DNA of 64,000 nucleotides from UBA4416 sp963422675 (GTDB lineage: Bacteria > Bacteroidota > Bacteroidia > B-17B0 > Aurantibacillaceae): positions 1 through 64,000 of the forward strand of contig CAXVYS010000021.1 of the NCBI GenBank assembly GCA_963422675.2, read 5' to 3'. The position numbers and the translations under genes were made by a program. Shown piece after piece: positions 25,046 to 33,311 of the stretch. Below the pieces are notes generated by a model, which saw only the letters and a program-made list of their open reading frames with translations, ran no database searches and was not told the origin of the DNA. Numbering within the stretch: the stretch's first letter is position 1; each line of letters opens with the position of its first letter.

Positions 25046-26173
25046 TTAAAAACTAGGCATTTTTTCTCTGAATGTTTGCCCTGCAACATTACTTATTTTA
25101 TCTAAATAAATTTGTGTTTGGTCAAGACTATGATGTCTTATTTGTAATTGTATTTCTCGTGCGTGTATTCCACCCTCTAAAGCTTCACTAACCCCCGATG
25201 GTTTAAAGTCATAAATATTTTTGTCAATATTGTGTTTTTCTTTTACATACCACCGCCACGCATCCGCTATTCTTGTTGGTGCAATCTCTGTTGGGGATGG
25301 CAATAAACGCTTAGAAGTAGCAAATACATTGTAATGAGGTGGGTATTTTTCTAAATGCAATCCCTTTAAACATTCAACTAAATTAGTGTGCATTACTACT
25401 ATTTGAGTTCTGCCATTTTTGCTCTGACTTCCTTTTACAATAATTTGATTTTTTTCAAAATCTATATCGCTTATTTTTAACCTTACTATTTCAGCAGGGC
25501 GCAAATAGCAATAAAAAATTAAGAGTGCTACACAGTAAAGTTGGTAATGTTCCTCTGTTAAAAATTCTGCAATTTCTTTTCGCTCATTGGCATTAAAAAA
25601 ACTTAAACTCGTTTCTTTGGTTCGCAGTTTTTTTATTTTTTTCCAAACATTTACCTCAATATACTCACGCTCAAAAAACGATTCAAAAAATGTTCTCATA
25701 GCGACTAAGTGATTATTATATGTCCTTGCGCTCAATTCTTTTACTAATAAAATATAGTCTAAATATTCTTGGGCATTGGATTTATTAAATTCAGAGGGGC
25801 GAAGTTTATCATAATTTTTCTTATCCAACCACTCCAAAAATGCGTTTGCCAAACTTTTATAAGTTGAGTTTGAGCGAGTGCCTGTTGTAGCCCCTTTGAT
25901 TTTCAATATTTCATCAAACGCCTGACGTATATTATAATTCTTTTGTGTAATCTCAAAAGGATTAAAGCCAGTTTGTAGCTTAATATTTATTGTTCGTTTT
26001 AATTCACTTGCTTTTGCATAGCGAGCGGTTCGAGTGTTTAGTTTAGCACTAATCCACTCACGAAATTTTACATATTGATTTGTTTCGGGATGCTTGAATT
26101 TATATTCAACATACCAACGAGCCGATAAATCGCCGTTTGCATCAATAATTTTCGCTAAAAGGTATTTTTCCAT
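25046..26173 (-). CDS. int: Tyrosine-recombinase integrase
   Basis: 375 residues. An N-terminal arm-binding region (about 1-75), a SAM-like core-binding domain (about 80-180) and a catalytic domain. Catalytic Arg I is in YLRPAEIVRL, the beta-hairpin Lys in VKGSQSKNGRTQI, the fourth box in IRHHSLDQT and the Tyr nucleophile in QIYLDK. Box II, usually HxLRHT, reads YDFKPS here, so the second Arg is Lys. It starts 104 bp from tRNA-fMet, its target, and reads away from it. Paired tggtatca sites and the 16-bp repeat lie in its leader. Confidence 0.9.
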   Translation of the reverse strand: MEKYLLAKIIDANGDLSARWYVEYKFKHPETNQYVKFREWISAKLNTRTARYAKASELKRTINIKLQTGFNPFEITQKNYNIRQAFDEILKIKGATTGTRSNSTYKSLANAFLEWLDKKNYDKLRPSEFNKSNAQEYLDYILLVKELSARTYNNHLVAMRTFFESFFEREYIEVNVWKKIKKLRTKETSLSFFNANERKEIAEFLTEEHYQLYCVALLIFYCYLRPAEIVRLKISDIDFEKNQIIVKGSQSKNGRTQIVVMHTNLVECLKGLHLEKYPPHYNVFATSKRLLPSPTEIAPTRIADAWRWYVKEKHNIDKNIYDFKPSGVSEALEGGIHAREIQLQIRHHSLDQTQIYLDKISNVAGQTFREKMPSF

Positions 26174-26192
26174 TTGAACTTTCTCCTTTAGG

Positions 26193-26208
26193 AATCCTAC
26201 CCCCTAAA
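26193..26208 (+). repeat. 16-bp sequence shared with the early operon
   Basis: aatcctaccccctaaa, identical to 2010-2025, lies 19 bp upstream of the integrase ATG (antisense relative to that gene). Possible regulator or excisionase site linking integrase and early genes. Confidence 0.4.
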
Positions 26209-26214
26209 AAGTTC

Positions 26215-26233
26215 TGGTATCAAACTGGTATCA
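26215..26233 (+). promoter_or_regulatory. Paired tggtatca sites, candidate integrase arm-binding sites (right)
   Basis: tggtatca at 26215-26222 and 26226-26233, matching the left pair in sequence, orientation and near-equal spacing (11 versus 12 bp). Confidence 0.55.
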
Positions 26234-26241
26234 AATATAAT

Positions 26242-26274
26242 AAAAAAGCCCATAAACATTGATGTTTATGGGCT
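26242..26274 (-). terminator. Element-supplied terminator for tRNA-fMet
   Basis: A perfect 13-bp stem, agcccataaacat/atgtttatgggct (26247-26274), followed on the minus strand by six T. It lies inside the element, 1 bp downstream of the tRNA 3' end, so the element replaces the terminator it displaced. Confidence 0.9.
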
Positions 26275-26275
26275 A

Positions 26276-26350
<75 letters not shown>

Positions 26351-26420
26351 ATATGTATCAAAATGCTTATGCATTTAGGGTATTAATTTTGTGTTTGGTA
26401 AAGAACGTTTTAATAGGGTG

Positions 26421-26451
26421 CAAAGATACAGGTAATTCTGAATTAAACAAA
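26421..26451 (-). promoter_or_regulatory. Bacteroidota-type promoter of tRNA-fMet
   Basis: On the minus strand TTTG (26451-26448), 19 bp, then TATCTTTG (26428-26421), a perfect TAnnTTTG -7 box. Confidence 0.75.
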
Positions 26452-26620
26452 TAAAAGTGTAAAATTATAACAAATTAGTATTAAAACCAGCATTTACAGT
26501 GAGATTCAATAGGTTAAAAAAATTAACTAAACGGGTTTGTATTATAACCTTCATACCGTGTATATCTTTTATTTTTTGAGTGGCCTGTGTCTGCTAAAAA
26601 TAAGTTTCTTTGCAAATACA

Positions 26621-27460
26621 ATGTCACTTTTCATCACCTCTTTAAACTCAGGCAGTAACGGTAATTGCTATTATATAAGTAATGGCAATCAGGCTGTATT
26701 GGTTGATGCCGGTATTTCCTGCAAAGAAACAGAAAAGAGGATGGAGCGCCTTGGCCTGAGCATGAAAGATGTAAAAGCCTTGTTTATTTCTCACGAACAC
26801 TCCGATCATATCCGTGGAGTAGAGGTAATGTCTAAAAAATATCAGTTACCCGTTTATATTACTCCGGCAACCTTAGAACGCAGTAAATTAAAGATCCAGC
26901 CGCATTTGGTACATCTTTTTCATGATCATACCGCTATTTGTATTGGTGGCCTAACGGTTAAACCCTTTGCTAAAAGACATGATGCTGCCGATCCTTATAG
27001 TTTTGTCATAAGCGGAAATGGTATTCACATTGGTGTTTTCACTGATATAGGTTCCTGTTGTAATAATGTGATAGAACATTTCAAATATTGCCATGCTGTT
27101 TTTCTGGAAGCTAATTACGATGTAGAAATGCTTGAAAGTGGGATGTATCCTTATTACCTCAAAAAAAGAATTACCAGTGGGCATGGGCATTTATCCAATG
27201 ACGAATCGTTGGATTTGTTTAAAACACACCGCTCTTCATTTTTAAGTCATTTGATACTTTCCCATCTATCGCGTGATAATAACAGCCCGTCTTTAGTAAA
27301 GAAAATATTTGAAGAGCATGCTACTACAACAAAAATCATAGTGGCTTCAAGAGATTACGCAACAGAAATTTTTGAAATAAGTGCAGCAGACCAACCAGCT
27401 GCTCATATGGCAAGAGCAGATGTATACCTCACTGCATCTCAGCTTGCTTTGTTTAAATAG
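26621..27460 (+). CDS. MBL-fold metallo-hydrolase, YycJ/WalJ-like
   Basis: 279 residues from ATG 26621; an upstream in-frame start at 26537 is unlikely because it adds a 28-residue hydrophobic tail unlike the family. The protein opens with SLNSGSNGNCYYI, typical of YycJ/WalJ hydrolases, and has the metal motif SHEHSDH (HxHxDH), further ligand sites in FTDIGS, and ILSHLSRDN near the end. The family is linked to DNA exonuclease activity and mismatch-repair-like roles. It is a chromosomal neighbour of the insertion site. Confidence 0.85.
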   Translation: MSLFITSLNSGSNGNCYYISNGNQAVLVDAGISCKETEKRMERLGLSMKDVKALFISHEHSDHIRGVEVMSKKYQLPVYITPATLERSKLKIQPHLVHLFHDHTAICIGGLTVKPFAKRHDAADPYSFVISGNGIHIGVFTDIGSCCNNVIEHFKYCHAVFLEANYDVEMLESGMYPYYLKKRITSGHGHLSNDESLDLFKTHRSSFLSHLILSHLSRDNNSPSLVKKIFEEHATTTKIIVASRDYATEIFEISAADQPAAHMARADVYLTASQLALFK

Positions 27461-27491
27461 TTTTTTTTCAATAGCATCAGATAAACTATAT

Positions 27492-27533
27492 AAAAAAAGC
27501 TACTATCCATTGATGCATCAATGAAATAGTAGC
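27492..27533 (-). terminator. Terminator of the YceI gene
   Basis: Outer stem gctactat/atagtagc around the inner palindrome cattgatgcatcaatg, with a T run on the minus strand (A run at 27492-27498). Confidence 0.8.
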
Positions 27534-27563
27534 CATGAGAGTTAATTGATTTTTTTTTGAATG

Positions 27564-28103
27564 CTAAGCTTGTTGCACCAACTGAATGTTAGCAGATAAT
27601 TTAATATCCTCACCTACCACTAAACTTCCAGCTTCGGTTACGCTATTCCATGTTAAACCAAATTCTTTACGGTGAATAACACCGGTTACTTCAAAGCCCA
27701 TTTTTGTATTTCCGTATCCGTCCATAGCGGTTCCACCATGCTCCACATCTACATCTACTTGCTTGGTAATCCCTTTAATCGTTAAATCCCCGGTTAATTT
27801 ATAATGATCCCCTTTCATATGTTTTAAAGAATTCGATTTAAATGTAATGGCTGGATATTTTTCTGCATCAAAAAAGTCAGCAGATTTTAAATGTCCATCA
27901 CGTTGTTCCTGGTTTGTATCAATACTTTTAGGATCAATAGAGAAACTAATTTTCGCATTCTCTAAATTACCGTTATCAAAACTGGCTGTTCCGCTAAAGG
28001 ATTTGAAAGAACCGGTTACGGTTGAGATTACTAAGTGTTTTACTTTGAATTGAACTTCTGAATGTGTTGGGTCAATAGCCCATTGGGTTGCTGTTGCGCT
28101 CAT
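27564..28103 (-). CDS. YceI-family lipid-binding-type protein
   Basis: 179 residues covering one YceI domain: WAIDPTHSEVQFKVKHLVISTVTGSF at the N-terminus, DSKSID-like centre and a beta-barrel pattern to the end. No signal peptide is present, so it is probably cytoplasmic; many YceI proteins are periplasmic. The family binds polyisoprenoids. It follows the Crp-type regulator gene on the same strand, 131 bp downstream, and may be controlled by it. Confidence 0.9.
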   Translation of the reverse strand: MSATATQWAIDPTHSEVQFKVKHLVISTVTGSFKSFSGTASFDNGNLENAKISFSIDPKSIDTNQEQRDGHLKSADFFDAEKYPAITFKSNSLKHMKGDHYKLTGDLTIKGITKQVDVDVEHGGTAMDGYGNTKMGFEVTGVIHRKEFGLTWNSVTEAGSLVVGEDIKLSANIQLVQQA

Positions 28104-28234
28104 GATGTATCGTTTTTAAATGTTTAAAGGATGTTTAGTTTTTATTACACCTCAAAGGTACAACAATAAAAAACACTGTTGTATTGACAAATGATAAGAA
28201 ATTCATGTGATATTTATCACAGGTTTATAGTCAC

Positions 28235-28828
28235 TTATTTAAACGGCACTGCCTGTTTACGAATACGACTGAGCGTTTCACGGGTTATACCCAGGTAAGA
28301 AGCAATCATTTGTTGTGGCAGGCGCTGAAACAAATCAGGATAGGTTTGTAGAAAATCAAGGTATTTTTCTTCAGCTGAAAAACTAATGGCAGCATGAATT
28401 CTGTTTTGCGTAGCAATCACATTATTTTCCTGAACAGTTTGTACGAGTGTTTGAATAGCAGGAATTTTTTTTGAGAGAGCCTCCAGTTCGTCTTTAGTAA
28501 TGAGCAGTATATCTGACTCTTCCAACGCATCAATATTATATTTGGAAGCCTTACCGGATGTAATACTTTCCCTGTCTCCAATCCACCAGTTTTCAATGGC
28601 AAATTGCGAAATAAATTCCTGGCCTTTGGCATCTCTGCGATACATTCTCAAACACCCTTTGCAAACAAATCCATGGTGCTTTAATACATCTCCTTCCTGC
28701 AGGAAATACTGCTTTTTACGCAATTTTTTCTGAATAAAAGCCAATTGGATCATTTTCCGTTCTTTTGAGGAAAGAGAAGCTTTACCGGCGGTTTTTTGAA
28801 GTATGTACTGATGAAAAATATCGAACAT
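28235..28828 (-). CDS. Crp/Fnr-family transcriptional regulator
   Basis: 197 residues: an N-terminal cyclic-nucleotide-binding-like beta roll (about 30-125, 'FLQEGDVLKHHGFVCKGCLRMY') and a C-terminal winged HTH (LPQQMIASYLGITRETLSRIRK, about 168-190). The Arg/Glu residues that contact cAMP in CRP are not clearly present, as in most Bacteroidota members. The YceI gene downstream is the likely target. Confidence 0.88.
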   Translation of the reverse strand: MFDIFHQYILQKTAGKASLSSKERKMIQLAFIQKKLRKKQYFLQEGDVLKHHGFVCKGCLRMYRRDAKGQEFISQFAIENWWIGDRESITSGKASKYNIDALEESDILLITKDELEALSKKIPAIQTLVQTVQENNVIATQNRIHAAISFSAEEKYLDFLQTYPDLFQRLPQQMIASYLGITRETLSRIRKQAVPFK

Positions 28829-28955
28829 GCCAAAAAGAAATTGGATGAGGTAGCTAAAGATTAAAGGTGGTTTAAAAACTTTAATGTATGAATTTTATGC
28901 CATTCTATTACAGGCTTCCATAAATTAATTTTATCTTTATGTATTGAATATACCT

Positions 28956-29240
28956 ATGGAAATAAAACAAAAAAATACAGCAAAGAACGGAAGTTTTTAC
29001 ATAGAAGAAAATGGAAAAACGGAAGCCATCATGACCTATATTTATGCCGGTGACACTAAATTTATCATCGACCATACAGAAGTGCATCCCGGTAACGAAG
29101 GCAAAGGCCTTGGTAAGAAACTGGTGCAGGCCGCTGTAGAATTTGCCAGAGCTAAAGGATATACGATTCTTCCATTGTGCCCTTTTGCAAAAAGCGTATT
29201 TGACAGAACCCCTGAATACAGTGATGTACTGGCCAAATAA
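28956..29240 (+). CDS. GNAT-like N-acetyltransferase (YidJ/Gcn5-related small type)
   Basis: 94 residues from ATG 28956 (a TTG four codons earlier is possible). A single short acetyltransferase domain: TYIYAGDTKFIIDHTEVHPGNEGKGLGKKLVQAAVEFARAKG includes the acetyl-CoA loop (GNEGKGLGKK). C-terminal LPLCPFAKSVFDRTPEY is typical of this compact family. A TATCTTTA promoter-like box lies at 28932. Substrate unknown. Confidence 0.88.
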   Translation: MEIKQKNTAKNGSFYIEENGKTEAIMTYIYAGDTKFIIDHTEVHPGNEGKGLGKKLVQAAVEFARAKGYTILPLCPFAKSVFDRTPEYSDVLAK

Positions 29241-29245
29241 GAAAA

Positions 29246-29947
29246 CTACACGGTAGAAATACCGTTAATATCTGTTGTTAAAATTTCGCTCATATGATCA
29301 AAAAAGGGCCTCATTGCTCTGAAGGTAAGTATAGCTTCTTTTTGAAAATTTGCACTAAGTACTTCTTCATCACTAAACTTTCTGATTACTAAAAATTGTT
29401 TATAGCGTAATAAGTCTATGGCTTCGTTATCGGCATCAAAACCTTTTGGTGTTGTTTTTAATTGCTCACCCTGTAAGGTATTAAAATACTTTTTAAAGGT
29501 TTTATCCTTCAGTATTTTCCGCATCGTGGCTGCATCAAAAGCAAAATCATCCCTGATGCGTTTCAGATCTTCGGCATTGGGAGCCCAGAAACCACCGGCA
29601 ATAAAGCTATTGTTGGGTTCTATATGGAAATAATAACCTCCTCTTCTTAATTTGGTTGCCCGCCTGAAACTCCCACTCCAGTTCGTTTTAAAAGGTGTTT
29701 TTTCTTTTGAGAACCTTACGTCGCGGTAAATGCGGTGTAAGCTTTTTTTGCCGGAAGGAGTATCAATCACATCTTCTTTGTTAAGATCCTGTAATAAGGC
29801 ATCGGCAAATACTTCGAGGTAGTTTAACTCCCCCAGGTAAACCTCTTTGTGTTTGGCAAACCACTCGCGGTTATTATTTTTATGTAATTTCTTTAAAAAT
29901 TCAAGGCTTGAAGCCGGAATGGTAGGGGAAGTTGACGTTTTTTTCAT
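29246..29947 (-). CDS. DUF2461 / TIGR02453 family protein
   Basis: 233 residues from ATG 29947. Typical N-terminal LEFLKKLHKNNNREWFAKHKEVY and RIYRDVRFSKEKTPFKTNWSG motifs, then GGYYFHIEP and AGGFWAP, and a C-terminal helical part. Conserved across bacteria and yeast; biochemical function unknown. It converges with the GNAT gene, 5 bp apart. Confidence 0.9.
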   Translation of the reverse strand: MKKTSTSPTIPASSLEFLKKLHKNNNREWFAKHKEVYLGELNYLEVFADALLQDLNKEDVIDTPSGKKSLHRIYRDVRFSKEKTPFKTNWSGSFRRATKLRRGGYYFHIEPNNSFIAGGFWAPNAEDLKRIRDDFAFDAATMRKILKDKTFKKYFNTLQGEQLKTTPKGFDADNEAIDLLRYKQFLVIRKFSDEEVLSANFQKEAILTFRAMRPFFDHMSEILTTDINGISTV

Positions 29948-30046
29948 TTGGGTAAATACATACACTATTTATAATTACTACTGGCATTAAAATGGATGCT
30001 ATTTATCAAAGATACGATTCTGTTTTTTAAATTTTATCTTGGAATC

Positions 30047-30379
30047 ATGACAACTCTTTCAAAAACATATTCGCAAAAACATACAGTCATTAAACTGCAT
30101 TCGTTTAAATGGAAGTACAATGAACTGATTAAACAATTAGAGTTTAGCTATTTCGCATTTATAAGCTTTAGTATTGCTGTTAGTGCTATTTTAGGCGGAA
30201 TAGTGGTTATGTTCTCTTTGGAATACCATGTTGCTTTTTGGGAATTTATATTCGGAATGGTTTTGTCTCTTTCAAATCTTGTGATGGCTTTGGCACAGTT
30301 TCCTGTAAAATGGGTATTTAATGTATTTGTGGCAACTGCTTTTATAAATATCTGCCTGATTATTCATGCAGTGTTATAA
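30047..30379 (+). CDS. Small integral membrane protein
   Basis: 110 residues from ATG 30047. A basic N-terminus with a helix, then three hydrophobic segments (about 37-58, 63-85, 92-110). No family recognised. Divergent from the DUF2461 gene. Confidence 0.65.
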   Translation: MTTLSKTYSQKHTVIKLHSFKWKYNELIKQLEFSYFAFISFSIAVSAILGGIVVMFSLEYHVAFWEFIFGMVLSLSNLVMALAQFPVKWVFNVFVATAFINICLIIHAVL

Positions 30380-30447
30380 CTCATGAAATATAATCCCCAT
30401 TTCATGGAAAAAAATCCACACTTTTAGTTGATCAGGATTTACAAAAC

Positions 30448-31014
30448 CTATTCTTTTCCCAACAATTTAGAGAGTTTCAGATATCCCAGGTGAAGTTCGT
30501 CCTCAGGGGTTTGTTTCATTGAAATATGTATGCTGTAGGTTTGTTTAAAGGTATCAGATAACATATCCTCGATATTATAAATGTCATCTACATCCAAAGA
30601 ATATTTATCATCAATGTGTGAAGTCGCACCTTTAAAACCGGTGGTGATATAAAAAGCGGTTTTTTTAGCGGCAGAAATTGCCTGCGAATTTTCGGCAGCC
30701 ACGGTCAATAATTTATAATGGAACTCATCAAACTCCCCGGGCTTATAGCCTCCAAGGTTGATGAAGAATAAATGTTCCGTATTTTTTTCTTTAGCGCCTT
30801 TTGGTAATACTTCAATAGCATAGCCGTTCACTTGTGTTACTTCTCTCCAGGCATCAATATGAAATTGATTCGCCGCATCAGGCCAAAATTGATTGATGTG
30901 TGGAACGAGGTCTTTTAAAGATTCTGCAATTCCAAAAAACACATCATGTTGTTCCGTAAATCTTCCTTTAGGTTTACAGCCTACAAGGATCATATATAAT
31001 TTTAAACGGCTCAT
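30448..31014 (-). CDS. DUF1543-domain protein
   Basis: 188 residues in two halves of one repeat: KLYMILVGCKPKGRFTEQHDVFFGIAES and FFINLGGYKPGEFDEFHYKLLTVA, the double pattern of DUF1543. Function unknown. No signal peptide. Confidence 0.85.
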   Translation of the reverse strand: MSRLKLYMILVGCKPKGRFTEQHDVFFGIAESLKDLVPHINQFWPDAANQFHIDAWREVTQVNGYAIEVLPKGAKEKNTEHLFFINLGGYKPGEFDEFHYKLLTVAAENSQAISAAKKTAFYITTGFKGATSHIDDKYSLDVDDIYNIEDMLSDTFKQTYSIHISMKQTPEDELHLGYLKLSKLLGKE

Positions 31015-31104
31015 AACAGATAGCGGAAAACGAAATTACATAATTGTTCAGGCATTCTCTAAAAATAATGAAGCTGGCATTGTTTTTTGTACATAAAGGG
31101 TATT

Positions 31105-31476
31105 ATGAAACTCATTAGTATCAAGCTTCACAGCATTTTGGATTATATCTTTGGAATTTTTTTAATTCTTTCTCCTTGGATATTTATGTTTAATAAAGAT
31201 GTATTTGATGCAGGTTCGCCAATCATCATTGGTGTTTTTGTGATCCTTTATAGTTTCTTTACACGGTATAATTATAGCCTTTTTAAAGTAATACCTATAC
31301 GGGTTAATTTATTATTGGATGTTACCTGTGGTATTGCTCTGGCTATTTCTCCCTGGCTCCTGAATTTTTCGGATATTGTATATGTACCACATTTGTTTTT
31401 AGGTGTAGTAATGATCTTATTAGCCCTTAACACCAATCTAAACCCTAAATTCAGTAAGGCACAAATGCCAGGATAA
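31105..31476 (+). CDS. SPW-repeat membrane protein
   Basis: 123 residues from ATG 31105 (an upstream TTG is less likely). Four TM segments in two SPW repeats: FLILSPWIFMFN and LAISPWLLNF. Family of unknown role, common in Bacteroidota. A terminator follows and is shared with metK. Confidence 0.8.
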   Translation: MKLISIKLHSILDYIFGIFLILSPWIFMFNKDVFDAGSPIIIGVFVILYSFFTRYNYSLFKVIPIRVNLLLDVTCGIALAISPWLLNFSDIVYVPHLFLGVVMILLALNTNLNPKFSKAQMPG

Positions 31477-31510
31477 TTTTACTACACTTTTACCATAACC
31501 AATTAAACAC

Positions 31511-31546
31511 AAAAGAGCCATCTACTATTTAGTGGATGGCTCTTTT
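31511..31546. terminator. Bidirectional terminator between SPW gene and metK
   Basis: Perfect stem aaaagagccatctacta/tagtggatggctctttt (one G-T) with A and T runs on both sides. Confidence 0.9.
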
Positions 31547-31563
31547 GAATGATATAAAGAAAA

Positions 31564-32817
31564 TTATTTTACTTTAAAAGCAGCTTTTACTTTAGCCACG
31601 TAATCTAATTTTTCCCATGTAAACAATTCAACTTTCATTGTTTTTGTTTTTCCATCAGGAGATTTGAATGTTTTGGTAACCACTTCGTTTTTACGACCCA
31701 TGTGCCCGTAAGCAGCAGTTTCGCTATAAATAGGAGTACGTAATTTAAAACGTTGTTCAATAAAGTACGGACGCATATCAAATACTTTTTGAACGATTTT
31801 AGCGATCTCACCATCTGTCATTTTTACTTTTGCTGTTCCGTAAGTATCAACAAAAATACCCATTGGTTGAGCAACACCAATCGCATAAGAAACCTGTACC
31901 AATACTTCGTTACAAATTCCTGCAGCTACTAGGTTTTTAGCAATGTGACGGGTTGCATAAGCAGCACTTCTGTCAACTTTACTTGGATCTTTACCGGAGA
32001 AAGCACCACCACCGTGAGCACCTTTTCCACCGTAAGTATCTACGATAATTTTACGGCCGGTTAAACCTGTATCACCATGTGGCCCACCAATAACAAATTT
32101 ACCGGTTGGGTTAATATGGTAGTTGATCTTGTTGTTAAACAAGTGAGCATATTTAGGGTAATTCTTTTTAACTCTTGGAATTAAGATCTCAATGATGTCT
32201 TTTTTAATTTTCGCCAACATTTTCGGTTCACTATCAAAATCATCATGTTGTGTAGAAACCACAATAGCATCAATACGTATAGGGGTATTGTTGTCATCAT
32301 ATTCTAACGTTACCTGTGATTTTGCATCAGGGCGTAAATATTTAATCGCTTTATCTTCTCTGCGTAATGCCGCAAGCTCTAATAAAATAGCATGTGCCAA
32401 ATCTAATGCTAAAGGCATATAGTTGGCTGTTTCGTTAGTTGCATAACCAAACATCATTCCCTGGTCACCTGCACCTTGTTCTTCTTTTTTCTTTTTGTCA
32501 ACTCCCTGGTTTATATCAGCTGATTGTTCGTGAATAGCAGATAAGATACCGCAGGAATTAGCTTCGAACATGTATTCTGATTTTGTGTATCCGATTTTAC
32601 GAATTACTTCACGTGCAATTTCCTGAACATCTAAATACGCTTTTGATTTTACTTCGCCGGCTAATATTACTTGTCCTGTAGTAACTAACGTTTCGCAAGC
32701 TACTTTACTTTGAGGATCAAAAGCTAAAAAGTTATCAATTAAAGCATCTGAAATTTGATCGGCAACCTTGTCCGGATGGCCTTCTGATACTGACTCTGAG
32801 GTGAAAAGATATCCCAT
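31564..32817 (-). CDS. metK: S-adenosylmethionine synthase
   Basis: 417 residues, the usual length. All hallmarks: N-terminal SESVSEGHPDKVADQISDA, GDQGMMFGYA (ATP site), INPTGKFVIGGPHGDTGLTGRKIIVDTYGG, and GGGAFSGKDPSKVDRSAAY. It joins ATP and methionine to SAM in the cytoplasm. The 91-bp leader between it and purS shows no SAM riboswitch that I recognise. Confidence 0.98.
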   Translation of the reverse strand: MGYLFTSESVSEGHPDKVADQISDALIDNFLAFDPQSKVACETLVTTGQVILAGEVKSKAYLDVQEIAREVIRKIGYTKSEYMFEANSCGILSAIHEQSADINQGVDKKKKEEQGAGDQGMMFGYATNETANYMPLALDLAHAILLELAALRREDKAIKYLRPDAKSQVTLEYDDNNTPIRIDAIVVSTQHDDFDSEPKMLAKIKKDIIEILIPRVKKNYPKYAHLFNNKINYHINPTGKFVIGGPHGDTGLTGRKIIVDTYGGKGAHGGGAFSGKDPSKVDRSAAYATRHIAKNLVAAGICNEVLVQVSYAIGVAQPMGIFVDTYGTAKVKMTDGEIAKIVQKVFDMRPYFIEQRFKLRTPIYSETAAYGHMGRKNEVVTKTFKSPDGKTKTMKVELFTWEKLDYVAKVKAAFKVK

Positions 32818-32908
32818 TTTTTTAAGTTATATTAATTTTTATTGAATTTATTTTTTGTTGAATGAATCGTTGAATTTAAAATTTATAATTCAACGGGTCA
32901 AATTTATG

Positions 32909-33160
32909 TTATGCTTCACGAAGTTCAAATTCGTAAAATTCCATGATTTGGTTACACAGTAATTTCTTACAGGCATCATCAATTTTAGCAGAAGCAGCTT
33001 CTTTGGTAGGAGCATCAATTTCTAAAGTAATGTGTTTACCGATACGGATGTTTTCAATTTCAGCAAGACCAAGGTTTTTCATAGAACCTGTTACAGCCTT
33101 ACCTTGAGGGTCAAGTAATGCTTTTAGGGGCATTACGTTTATGTCTGCAAAGTATTTCAT
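32909..33160 (-). CDS. purS: Phosphoribosylformylglycinamidine synthase subunit PurS
   Basis: 83 residues, full PurS length. The pattern MPLKALLDPQGKAVTGSMKNLGLAEIENIRIGKHITLEID is characteristic. It stabilises the PurL-PurQ complex in purine synthesis. The partners are not in the window. Confidence 0.93.
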   Translation of the reverse strand: MKYFADINVMPLKALLDPQGKAVTGSMKNLGLAEIENIRIGKHITLEIDAPTKEAASAKIDDACKKLLCNQIMEFYEFELREA

Positions 33161-33279
33161 TGTTTTTTATTTTTTGTTACAAGAGCAACAAATTTAAAGG
33201 TTTGTATTGGGATTAAAAATAATGTTTTGAACAATAGCAACTCATAAGAAATAGGGACGCTGCCTTGCATATTTATTAA

Positions 33280-33311
33280 AAAAGCCTTATCACTGGGATA
33301 AGGCTTTTTTA
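33280..33311 (-). terminator. Terminator of ilvE
   Basis: Stem agccttatc/gataaggct with T runs, touching the ilvE stop codon. Confidence 0.9.

Noticed and set aside
32818..32908. SAM riboswitch before metK
   Set aside because: The 91-bp leader is AT-rich without the conserved helices or motifs of SAM riboswitch classes.
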